Shown here one piece after another: positions 20,640 to 31,135 of a stretch of 64,000 nucleotides of DNA. Source of the stretch: Metellina segmentata (lineage: Eukaryota; Arthropoda; Arachnida; Araneae; Tetragnathidae). The notes under the pieces were generated by a model. That model searched no databases. It saw only the letters and a list, made by a program, of their open reading frames with translations, and had not been told where the DNA came from. The DNA is taken from the NCBI GenBank assembly GCA_947359465.1, contig OX375880.1, positions 15,570,120 through 15,634,119 of the forward strand, in the 5' to 3' direction. A program made the position numbers and the translations under genes. Within the stretch, counting starts at the first letter, position 1. Each line of letters opens with the position of its first letter.

Positions 20640-23533
20640 CTGCACATTCGGATTTAGTGTCGGATTGGTAGATAATTGAATTTACATCACACAGGAGCGG
20701 ATATTGTCGACAGTCCGGAATCAATCCTGAAGGGAAATATCAAAAGACGATATCTCGTCGTTTTAAACTACGATCAGATGAGGAGGTCAACCAACTGAGA
20801 TGGTAGCACATTCTTCACACTTTCCCACCACGCCAACGTGAGGACATCTGCATTACATTCGCATTTAATGTTGGGTAGGTAAAATAGTTGAACTTACGTC
20901 TCACTGCAGCGACACAGCGTGATATTGGTGACAGTACGGGGTCAATCACCGAAGAGAAATATCAGAAGACGACACCTCGTCGTTTTAAACAACGATCAGA
21001 TGACGAGGTCAACAACTGAGATGGTAGCCCACTCTTCACACTTTCCCACCACGCCAACGTGAGGACATCTGCATTACATTCGCATTTTTTAATGTCGGGT
21101 AGGTAAAATAGTTGAACTTACGTCTCACTGCAGCGGCACGGCGTGATATTGGTGACGGTCCGGGATCAATCACCGAAGAGAAATGTCAGAAGACGACACC
21201 TCGTCGTTTTAAACCACTGTCAGATGACGAGGTCAACAACTGAGATGGTATCCCATTCTTCACACTTTCACACCACGCCAACGTGAGGACATCTGCATTA
21301 CATTCGCATTTAATGTCGGGTAGGTAAAATAGTTGAACTTACGTCTCACTTCAGAGGCACGGCGTGATATTGGTGACAGTACGGGGTCAATCACCGAAGA
21401 GAAATATCAGAAGACGACACCTCGTCGTTTTAAACCACTGTCAGATGACGAGGTCAACAACTGAGATGGTAGCCCACTCTTCACACTTTCACACCACGCC
21501 AACGTGAGGACATCTGCATTACATTCGCATTTAATGTTGTGTAGGTAAAATAGTTGAACTTACGTCTCACTGCAGCGGCACGGCGTGATATTGTCAACAG
21601 TCCGGGCTTAATGTCCGAAGAGAAATATCAGAAGACGACACCTCGTCGTTTTAAACCACTGTCAGATGACGAGGTCAACAACTGAGATGGTATCCCACTC
21701 TTCACACTTTCCCACCACGCCAACGTGAGGACATTTGCATTACATTCGCATTTAATGTCGGGTAGGTAAAATAGTTGAACTTACGTCTCACTGCAGCTGC
21801 ACGGCGTGATATTGGTGACGGTACGGGCTCAATCACCGAATAGAAATATCAGAAGACGACACCTCGTCATTTTAAACAACGATCAGATGACGAGGTCAAC
21901 CAACTGAGATGGTAGCACATTCTTCACACTTTCACACCACGCCAAAGTGAGGACATCTGCATTACATTCGCATTTAATGTCGGGTAGGTAAAATAGTTGA
22001 ACTTACGTCTCACTGCAGCGGCACGGCGTGATATTGGTGACGGTCCGGGCTTAATGACCGAAGAGAAATATCAGAAGACGACGCCTCGTCGTTTTAAACT
22101 ACGATCAGATGACGAGGTCAACAACTGAGATGGTATCCCACTCTTCACACTTTCACACCACGCCAACATGAGGACATCTGCATTACATTCGCATTTAATG
22201 TCGGGTAGGTAAACTAGTTGAACTTACGTCTCACTGCAGCGGCACGGCGTGATATTGGTGACGGTACGGGCTCAATCACCGAATAGAAATATCAGAAGAC
22301 GACACCTCGTCGTTTTAAACAACGATCAGATGACGAGGTCAACAACTGAGATGGTAGCCCACTCTTCACACTTTCCCACCACGCCAACGTGAGGACATCG
22401 GCATTACATTCGCATTTAATGTCGGGTAGGTAAACTAGTTGAACTTACGTCTCACTGCAGCGGCACGGCGTGATATTGGTGACGGTACGGGCTCAATCAC
22501 CGAATAGAAATATCAGAAGACGACACCTCGTCGTTTTAAACAACGATCAGATGACGAGGTCAACAACTGAGATGGTAGCCCACTCTTCACACTTTCCCAC
22601 CACGCCAACGTGAGGACATCGGCATTACATTCGCATTTAATGTCGGGTAGGTAAACTAGTTGAACTTACGTCTCACTGCAGCGGCACGGCGTGATATTGG
22701 TGACGGTACGGGCTCAATCACCGAATAGAAATATCAGAAGACGACACCTCGTCGTTTTAAACAACGATCAGATGACGAGGTCAACAACTGAGATGGTAGC
22801 CCACTCTTCACACTTTCCCACCACGCCAACGTGAGGACATCGGCATTACATTCGCATTTAATGTCGGGTAGGTAAACTAGTTGAACTTACGTCTCACTGC
22901 AGCGGCACGGCGTGATATTGGTGACGGTACGGGCTCAATCACCGAATAGAAATATCAGAAGACGACACCTCGTCGTTTTAAACAACGATCAGATGACGAG
23001 GTCAACAACTGAGATGGTAGCCCACTCTTCACACTTTCCCACCACGCCAACATGAGGACATCTGCATTACATTCGCATTTAATGTCGGGTAGGTAAACTA
23101 GTTGAACTTACGTCTCACTGCAGCGGCACGGCGTGATATTGGTGACGGTCCGGGCTTAATGACCGAAGAGAAATATCAGAAGACGACGCCTCGTCGTTTT
23201 ACACTACGATCAGATGACGAGGTCAACCAACTGAGATGGTATTCCACTCTTCACACTTTCACACCACGCCAACATGAGGACATCTGCATTACATTCGCAT
23301 TTAATGTCGGGTAGGTAAAATAGTTGAACTTACGTCTCACTGCAGAGGCACGGCGTGATATTGTCGACAGTCCGGGATCAATCCTGAAGGGAAATATCAA
23401 AAGACGACATCTCGTCGTTTTAAACTACGATCAGATGACGAGATCAACAACTGAGATGGTAGCCCACTCTTCACACTTTCCCTCTAAGCCAACGTGAGGA
23501 CATCTGCATTACATTCGCAATTGATGTCGGGTA
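20640..23533. repeat. 221-bp satellite, 13 monomers, derived from the SINE body
   Basis: Monomers starting GTTGAACTTACGTC lie at 20887, 21111, 21332, 21553, 21774, 21996, 22217, 22438, 22659, 22880, 23101 and 23323 (mostly 221-bp steps), plus a diverged one from 20640. In reverse, each monomer aligns end to end with the SINE body: ACATTAAAT, GTCCTCACGTTGGCGTGGTG, GAAGAGTGGG, CTCGTCATCTGA, GACGAGGTGTCGTC, and GACGTAAGTTC leading to TACCTACC. The tRNA-like head is absent. The GGCGTGGTG variant matches SINE-B (42000) rather than SINE-A (GGGTTGGTG). Confidence 0.92.
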
Positions 23534-24338
23534 CGGTGGCGGACCAAGTCAAGTGGGGGCCCCAAGCGGTAAAATTTTTGGGGGCCTCAAACTCAAGGAA
23601 GAAAAAAGTTTCAAAAAAACTCTCATAAAGTTATTAGCAAAAAGAAAAAAAATTCCATACCATAACACATTAAATAAATTTATTAAAAAAATATTTTTTA
23701 CATGAATTTCTGTCTGGGTTTATTTTTTGCGAATTCGTCAATTATTGTGGCATAAATTCTGTTTTAAATTTTTTGCTCTATATACAGAATGGCCATATGA
23801 ATTAATCTTTCTTTTCCCATCCCCTTTATTAATTTTTTACACGCTTCAAAACAAAAAACGATCTTTCTTCTGACGCCCATAACTAAGGAAACTGTTAAAA
23901 AAAAATTTTTAATAATGTTTCAACATTCGTAAATGTGCAAAACATTTCTTTGAAGGCTCGATAGATGTCTGGTGTGGGTTTTATGGTGTCCTCGTTATCT
24001 TTTAGAAACATTTAAAAATTGTCAAATTCATCTTCAAAAGTACAAACATCAATGTCATTTTTTAAATAATATATTTTTTTTATCTAACTTCCTGTTAAAG
24101 CCTCTTTTCTATGGGTGAAACGAAGTTAAATAGCTAGTCTAGCATCTGCTCTTGCTGATTATCTTGTATATTAGAAACTCTTTTCACTTGATTTAAAGAA
24201 GCACATTGTAAATACGCTGTCCCATCTTTCCTCGAACACTAATTAAAAGACATTTTAAGACCTCGGGGCCCCTTCGTATTCCGGGGCCCTACGCGGCCGC
24301 TTAGTCCGCTTACCGCTTAATCCGCCTCTGGTCGGGTA
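23526..24338. repeat. 8-bp target-site duplication of the hAT insertion
   Basis: GTCGGGTA is present at 23526-23533 and again at 24331-24338, directly flanking the element at 23534-24330. Eight bases is the usual hAT duplication length. Confidence 0.9.
23534..24330 (-). mobile_element. hAT element, deleted, inserted in the satellite
   Basis: 797 bp with imperfect inverted ends: CGGTGGCGGACCAAGT on the left and, reversed, CAGAGGCGGATTAAG on the right, both followed by GGGGCCCC-rich subterminal DNA. An 8-bp duplication (GTCGGGTA) flanks it. On the minus strand the decayed C-terminal dimerisation segment of a hAT transposase remains (CKKLIKGMGKERLIHMAILY, about 23770-23850). The BED finger and catalytic core are gone. 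Confidence 0.88.
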
Positions 24339-24512
24339 GTTAAAATAGTTGAACTTACGTCTCACTGCAGCGACACAGCTTGATATTGGTGACGGTTCGG
24401 GCTCAATCACCGAAGAGAAATATCAGAAGACGACACCTCGTCGTTTGAAACCACTGTCAGATGACGAGGTCAACACCCGAGCTGACACTTCACTCTTCGC
24501 ACTTTCAAACCA
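24331..24512. repeat. 221-bp satellite, last partial monomer
   Basis: The satellite continues after the hAT insertion (GTTGAACTTACGTCTCACTG at about 24348) and fades out after GACGAGGTCAACACC. This shows the hAT entered an existing array. The short plus-strand frames here read satellite sequence. Confidence 0.85.
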
Positions 24513-24902
24513 AAATGAGGATATATGTTGCCACGCCTTTACCGTGTGCCAGCCCACCGCACACAACCTGCTCTTCAGTTGTAACGAGTATTGAATTCGC
24601 AACCCTCCAGTTACTGATTCGCTACGCTGTTACCTCTCCAAAATTTACTGACAGAAATAATGTTGAAAGGTTAATGTGCTGTGTGGTTATCATTGATATT
24701 GGCTATCATAAGGGAATAGAGATTGAGTAGTACCTATCCAGATACGACCTGTTATAAATGGCACTATGTACTAGGCGTTTTGGTTACACTACTTTAGGCA
24801 GCATTCCGAAAGCACTCTCGGTAAAATTTATTTGCGGTAGGTACGTATATAAAGTCAGAAATAATATGGGAAGGTATGGTAATGTATGATAGTGAGTGAT
24901 AT
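24513..24902. other. Unassigned flank of the satellite
   Basis: Nothing was recognised apart from short weak frames. Confidence 0.4.
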
Positions 24903-24903
24903 A

Positions 24904-26309
24904 CACTCTATAACAAACAAATCGACGCACCAAGAAGGAGTTGTCCGATGGAGACAAAAATTGGTGGATAGGAAAATTATGTACAGAATAGAAAATGATT
25001 AAAATTTCAGAACAATTGAATGATTGAGTTCAGAGTTACAGTAACGAGCCCAATAAGGTGTTGACCCGCCTCTAGCCAGGATGCAAGCTGCCACGCGACG
25101 TGGCATAGACCGATAAAGCTCAAGGATGGTCTCCTGCGGTATTTCTTGCCAAATTTGCTCCAATTGTCGGACTACGTCATCAGCATTCCTTACCGGATGC
25201 AGTCGCCTTCCCATCATATCCCAGACATGCTCGATGGGAGAGAGATCTGGTGATCTGGCTGGCCAAGGAAGTGTTTGACAAGCTTGAAGACAGTTCATAG
25301 CAATACGTGCCGTATGTGGTCTGGCATTATCTTGCTGAAAAATAAGCCCAGGGTACTGCGAAAGGAACGGTAGCAAAACAGGTCTCAGAATGTCGTCAAC
25401 GTACCGCTGTGCAGTAAGTGTACCTCTAATGACGAACAAAGGGGTCCGGCTATCAAGGGAAATCGCACCACAGACCCTAACTCCTTCTTGAGGGCCTGTG
25501 TGGCGTGCAATAGTGAAAGCACTAGCGGCACGCTGCCCTGGGCGTCTCCAAACAAGTCTTCGATGATCGTCAGGACACAGTTGGAAGCGGGATACGTCGC
25601 TAAAGACTATTCGTCCGCAGTCAGCATAATTCCAGCCTGATCAAGCCAAGCACCACTGTAATCTGGCTCGACAGTGTGCAGGCGTGAGTGGCAGGTGGCG
25701 TAACGGTCGGTACGAGAGTAGATTTCGCTCTCTCAGCCGTCTGTGAATGGTCATGGGGGACACTCGTGTGTGGGTCGCACGACTGATGGTTGATATCGAT
25801 GAATCAGGCGCTGTGTCAGCTGATCTGACAATCACTCTGTCCTCGCGATCTGTTGTGGCCATACGTCGACCGCTACCATCATGACGCTGAAATCTGCCAT
25901 TGTCCACCCACTCTTGCCAGCATCTTCTAATCGCCGCATCGCTTGGACTCACATGACGAGCGATTCTCCGATTTGCCCAACCTGCCTCTTTCAATCTAAT
26001 GATACGACCTCTTTCAAACTCTGAAAGTTGCTCGTAATGAGCTTGAATCCTGCAGCGAGGCATTTTTTCAGTCGTTGAAAGGTATCCTAAATCGAAAGGC
26101 AGTAAAAATTTTTAACAACAGTTCAAGAACAACTCCTTATATACATCTGCTGGATGCGCAGTTCCGATGCGCTGGAGATCGCACTATTCATACTTTGGAC
26201 TCCAAATTTTAATCATTTGCATATTTGGTCAAAACTTTTTTGCATACGAAATTTCAAAGCAATCGGATGATTCCTTCTTGGTGCGTCGATATTTTTTTGT
26301 TATAGAGTG
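24904..26309 (-). mobile_element. Near-complete Tc1-like transposon, family 3
   Basis: 1406 bp with inverted ends: CACTCTATAACAAACAAATC on the left and CACTCTATAACAAAAAAATA on the right (reversed), both continuing into CGACGCACCAAGAAGGA. The left flank is TA. The right flank reads CATA, so the TA has changed there or the end is off by two bases. It carries one transposase gene filling most of its length. A deleted relative with the same ends lies at 51551-52348. Confidence 0.92.
24999..26063 (-). pseudogene. Tc1-like transposase, full length with one stop codon
   Basis: From the ATG at 26063 to the stop at 24999 there are 355 codons in one frame, a normal Tc1 transposase length. The only break is a TGA at 25641-25643 (codon 141), where a CGA would fit. 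In order: first helix-turn-helix (ERGRIIRLKEAGWANRRIAR), second (SPMTIHRRLRERNL), first catalytic D156 (VFSDVSRF; the residue after the D is V where E is usual), D245 (FQQDNARPHTA) and E278 (SPDLSPIEHVWD). The D-E spacing is 32 residues by my count, shorter than the usual 34. It would cut and paste at TA sites if intact. Confidence 0.9.
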
Positions 26310-26575
26310 CATATAAAGGAATAGAGATTGAATAGTACCTAGCCAGAAGCGACTGTTGTAAACGACACTATGTATAATCTATTTTAGTTTCACTACTATG
26401 GCCAGCATTTCAATAGATTTACTCTTGGTACAAGCTATTTGACTACATGTTTGTATTTAATGCTAGAAAAATGTTCAATAAATCGACTAATAAATCGGTT
26501 GGCTTCAGGAATTAAAGGTTCCAGGATGGAATGTAGGGAAAGGATGCGTGTGCTATCTTGAGTGGGTTATGTTTA
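26310..26575. other. Unassigned
   Basis: AT-rich sequence with no recognised feature. It has a weak echo (GGGAATAGAGATTGAGTAGTACCTA at about 24712 and the related string at about 26320), suggesting that the Tc1 element lies in a locally duplicated stretch. Confidence 0.4.
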
Positions 26576-26900
26576 GAAGGTGTGTTTGTGAGGTATAACC
26601 CAGTGGTGCACCAGGGTAAAGTAAAGTGGTTCACAAATCTCGAATTGTAATGTTATAATGAATGATATTCAATCGGCCGACCATTAGAAAAAACACGTAA
26701 CGATCTGGTTATTGCCAATCTTTAATATTGGTACTGTAAAAAAAAATCGTTCACTTTTTTCAAATAATCGAAATTTTCGAAAACATTTTTGGGCAATGAC
26801 AGATGGTTCCTTAAAAATGCCTTCATGTATGGCTCCGATGCAATTCGGGATGTGTGAGGTATAACCTATAGTAGTGCACCAGGGTAAAGTAAAGTAGTAA
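26576..26900. repeat. Local duplication, copy 1 (empty site)
   Basis: It starts GAAGGTGTGTTTGTGAGG and runs through GGTGCACCAGGGTAAAGTAA, GGCAATGACAGATGG and GATGCAATTCGGGATGTGTG. The last string is the uninterrupted counterpart of the SINE insertion site in copy 2. A partial third unit (26851-26900) sits at the end. Confidence 0.8.
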
Positions 26901-27177
26901 GAAGGTGTGTGTGTGTTTGTGAGGTGTAACCCGGTGGTGCACCTAGGTAAAGTAAAGTAGTTCACAAATCTTGAATTGTAGTGTTGTAATAAATGATATT
27001 CAACCGGCCGGCCATTAAAAAATATGTAATGATACTGGTTATTGCTAATCTTTGATATTTTTACTACAAAAAAAATCGTTCACGTTTATCGTATAATCGA
27101 AATTTTTTAAAACAGTTTTGGCAATGACAGATGGGTCCTTAAAAATGTCTTCATGTAAAGCTCCAATGCAATTCAGG
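26901..27177. repeat. Local duplication, copy 2 (carries the SINE)
   Basis: Same order of blocks as copy 1 (GAAGGTGTGTGTG, GGTGCACCTAGGTAAAGTAA, GGCAATGACAGATGGGTCC, CCAATGCAATTCAGG). The SINE then interrupts it, and it resumes at 27507 with ATGCAATTCAGGATGTGTGA. Confidence 0.8.
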
Positions 27178-27506
27178 TAATGGTAATTTTAGTTAACGTC
27201 GTACTAGAGCAACACAACGGGCTATTGACGACGGTCCGGAATCAGTCCCTTAAGGGAAAGATTCGAGGACAACACCTCGTAATTTTGAACCACGGTCAGA
27301 TGACGAAGCAACACCTGAGCTGGCACCCCACTCTCCAAACTTCCACGCCAACCCAACGTGAGGACTTTCCGCCACGACAGATTTAAGGTGCACCAGCCGC
27401 CTCTACACCATACGTTTACAAACATCCATGCCCGGACCCGGATTCGAACCAGGAACCTTCCGATCTAGAGGCTAACACCTTAACCACTATACCGGTTGGT
27501 CGGCCG
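27178..27506 (-). mobile_element. SINE-A, complete, with exact 12-bp target duplication
   Basis: ATGCAATTCAGG flanks the element at 27166-27177 and 27507-27518. On the minus strand the head has CCGACCAACCGGTATAGTGG (A box) and GGTTCGAATCCGGGTCC (B box). It is followed by the complete body and the tail GTTAACTAAAATTACCATTA. The total is 329 bp. The duplication and the empty site in copy 1 confirm retroposition. Antisense open frames here are not genes. Confidence 0.95.
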
Positions 27507-27518
27507 ATGCAATTCAGG

Positions 27519-28937
27519 ATGTGTGAAGGAAAGGCTGGTACTTTGTACAGGTGGGAAAGGTTTTTTGGCCATCAAAGAAGATAATCTTTTTCAAATGGCC
27601 AGATCGGAACATTGGCAAGCACGGAGGAAGTTTTCCAGAGCAAATTGAAGGCAAGCAGCTGTCCTGGTGTTTTACTAAGGTACCAGTGATGGAAAAATTC
27701 CCGAAATTATCTGCGCAAGTGCTTTTTAAATAAGGACAGGACTTGTGCCTCTCCTGTTATCTATCAGAGTTATCTAAAAATGTAGTTCATCGCCGTTTTG
27801 GGTTAGATTTGGCGTTTAATCAGATTGACATTGATCAAGTAACAGATATATAGATACTATTTGGAATTCATTCTTCGTAATTTCTATTGAGGACGTGCTG
27901 AAATCGTATTCGATCACCAAACCCCAATCGACGTCACATCCGGAATACATGCAGAAGCACGTTCCCTCACAAAAAACACTAGTGACACCTACATTTAACT
28001 TGACAGAAAAAGAGTCTCCCATAAGAATAGGTTGTATTAAGGAGGAATTAAAATTGTGTGTATCTAAACAACGAAAATATTTTAAAATTTTCAATTCAAT
28101 GCGATAAACATCTTGAACAGACTTAGTGTTGTATATACAGTCAAATAAATAATAAATGGCTCGCATGAAACACCAAAATACAACCGCCAATTAAATTAGA
28201 CGAAGAGCTTAGACGCTAAATGTAAAACCGGATTAATAAATTACCGGAAAATAAATTTAGGATTATGAAGGTTTGGATATATTTATTTCTAAATTTAATG
28301 TTTGTCTATGTCTGTCGTTTTAAAACTAACACCTATCTTCTTTGTCATTCATTTAAGTATTTGAAACTTATTTTTTTTTTCTTATTAATCATATTCCTCG
28401 TCATTTTTACTTCAAGAAATTGTAAGGCTGTTACATTTATTCAACGTTATCCTAACACAGAACAAACTTAATTTCCCTGAAGTTATAGATGTACCTTGCC
28501 CGTTTTATTAAAGTTACGTTTTTCTATCAAGCAAAGGAGATTCAATTTTCCAGCTTCGAAATTAAGCTTGTTTTCCTTGAAGCGAACGTGAAAAACGAAA
28601 TCATCTTATTAAATGCAAAAAATACAGTACTATAAGCCAAACCATTTCTTACAAGCACCCAAAGAAAGACATTTTCCCGTGTCAATAAGTTTTTCTTCTG
28701 CTTTAGGATGAATAAATTTTACGAAACCGTGAACAGGCAAATTAAAGAAACACGCTTCAGTTAAACGTACTAGAATACAAATTCAGATCTAAGTAATAAA
28801 GCATATTTACATCTTATTCCAACGTACCGCAGCACTTTTCTAAGCAGATAATTGATCAATTTCTGAAACGATTTATTAGAGGTTCTTCATTAAATGCAGG
28901 CTTTTAGGTCCCCAGCTTTACAGCGATACTTATAATT
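27519..28937. other. Unassigned AT-rich sequence
   Basis: No element or exon was recognised. A 124-codon minus-strand frame at 27816-28190 has no family features. The region may be unique intronic DNA. Confidence 0.4.
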
Positions 28938-29025
28938 CTTTTCCTTCGGGATCAATCCCGAATCGTTGCCAATAGACCGTTGTGTTTGTCGCTCTATATT
29001 GCGACTTAAATTCAACTGCCTACCT
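28938..29025 (+). repeat. SINE 3' fragment
   Basis: CCTTCGGGATCAATCCCGAA, TTGCCAATAGACCGTTGTG and AATTCAACTGCCTACC are the last third of a SINE-B body. Confidence 0.65.
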
Positions 29026-30179
29026 AGTTAGAGTTAATAAATTAAGTCTCACTTTTTTCCATCCTATATTCCTAGTTTCTAGCATAAAAACAAATCGGTT
29101 AAAGCACACACAGAATAGTGCGATTTCTTCGCAAATTTTAAGAATTAATTTTAATTTATTGCACAACCAGAAAATAAGATTTTCTTCCAAAAAATACAGA
29201 GATGTGAGAGAAATACCATATACTTCGTATTCCCCTAAGCTCAAGGGGGGGGATACTCTTCATATACCGCCTGCCCAAATAAGGACAAAAAATTAGCGTT
29301 TTACGAACTGCAATGCGACGGCAAAAAGTGAATAAAGAAAAGCGTAAGCTCATTTGCACACTCTTTGCTATCGAAGTCCTCCTCACCACTTAAATTCCCA
29401 CTGTACACATTAAAAAGCACGAAAAATAAAACCCCACCAATTATCAGAGAAATTCTAAAAAACCATTTCGAGTTTTCTTAAAAGTTTCATTTTTTATTTT
29501 TACAGTCCGACCAAAGCTCATTTTCTAAAGTCTAAATTGAAAAGAATAATATTCCACAACATAAAAAATCTCCAAGGCGGTTGCGAAAAAAAAATATTAA
29601 TGCACGCGCTGTCATGCGATAGTTCCCTATGGAATCTTTAAACGAATCAAGCGAAATGATACCCAATAGAACGAGATACGCGTTTTTTTGCGGCGCTCGC
29701 CTCGAATGTTTTTGACAGAAAGCGACGTATTTGTTTCTCTTCCCGAGAAAGAATACTCGAGGATGAAAAAAAAAAGGATAGAATAATTATTATTACGGTT
29801 TTGATGTGTACCTAGGATGACGTGTTATCGCTTATTAGGTATTCGAAATGCAACCAGTAATTTTTTAATGCATCTTGCGCCATTTAAAAAACTCTTATCT
29901 GTCGATTAGCAAGCGAGGAAGAATTAGAGACGCGGAGATTGGGGAAAAAAATCGGGAGAGGCCGGATCGCTAGCGTAATTTGTCTAGAGAGGAAAACCCG
30001 CTTTGGGTTTTTAAAGCTTTATGAGTTAAGTGGCAGCGATACGAGCACTTATAAAACTACGCTAATTTCTGTGGGGGGAAAAGAAAATTTTGAGGCCTCG
30101 GATGAATATGAGGGATGGGAGGAAAAGTGGCGTAAGGCACCTAAGTGCGGTGTAGTTATGAAATACTGAACATCGTTTA
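29026..30179. other. Unique-looking island
   Basis: No block here recurs in the window. 29560-29960 is moderately GC-rich and dotted with A runs. The 76-codon plus frame at 29939 has no recognisable domain. It is a candidate for unique intronic or regulatory DNA. Confidence 0.35.
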
Positions 30180-31135
30180 ACACTCCGAGTAGTTTTGACG
30201 AGATATCTCGTTCATCCGGAACTGACCAAGCTTGACAACAACGAGATATCTCGTCCATCGAGAACTGACCAAGTTTTACAACAACGAGATACCTTTTCAT
30301 AAGGATACTGCCGATATTTTTTACGACGACTAAATCAAGATAGTGTCAGTTTTCTTCTAATTACAAAAGACTTAGAACTTGATGGACGAGATATCTCGTT
30401 CATCTCGAACCGCGTTTAACCCTTCGAGTAGTTTTGATGAAAGTTTGACAACGCCGAGATATCTCATAATAACGATATTGTCGATATTTTTATGACGACT
30501 TAATAAAGATCGTGCCCGTATTCTTCTAATGAAAAAAGACTAAGAACTTGATGAACGAGATATCTCGTTCATCCCAATCTACGTTTAACTCGACGAGTGG
30601 TTTCGACGAGGTATCTCATCCATCGAGAACAGACCAGGTTTGACAACGACCAGATATCTCTTCATAAGGATACTGTCGATATTTTTATGACGACTAAATC
30701 AAGATCGTGTCAGTTTTCTTCTAATGACAAAAGACAAAGAACTTGATAGACGAGATATATCGTCCATCGAGAACTGACCAGGTTTGAAAACGACCAGATA
30801 TCTCTTTATATTGATACTGTCGATATTTTTATGACGACTAAATCAAAATCGTATAAGTTTCTTCTAATGACAAAAGACAAAGAACTTAATGGACGAGATA
30901 TATCGTCCATCGAGAACTGACCAGGTTTGACAACGACCAGATATCTTTTCACATTGATGCTGTCGATATTTTTATGACGACTAAATCAAGATCGTATTAG
31001 TTTCTTCTAATGACAAAAGACAAAGAACTTGATGGACGAGATATTTCGTTCATCCCGATCCCTGTTTAACATCACGAGTGATTTCGACGAGGATCTCATC
31101 CATCGAAAACTTGGGGATACTCGAAAACAATCAGT
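30180..31135 (-). repeat. R-pal array built on CGAGATATCTCG palindromes
   Basis: A repeating block of TGTCGATATTTTTATGACGA, CTAAATCAAGATCGTG, TCTTCTAATGACAAAAGAC, AGAACTTGATGGACGAGATA and TCTCG/ATCG + TCCATC, with spacer AACTGACCAGGTTTGACAAC. TGTCGATATTT-type starts lie at about 30309, 30479, 30669, 30826 and 30959, so the step varies (about 130-190 bp). The exact palindrome CGAGATATCTCG occurs at least four times (about 30208, 30240, 30388, 30557), with near-variants in the others. It has no coding capacity. Confidence 0.8.

Noticed and set aside
20887..23533. Multi-copy gene or RNA gene cluster
   Set aside because: The 221-bp units carry no pol III boxes and stop codons in most frames. The SINE-body origin explains the sequence.
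27816..28190. 124-codon minus-strand frame
   Set aside because: There is no similarity to a known family that I can recognise, and it lies in AT-rich DNA where such lengths occur by chance.
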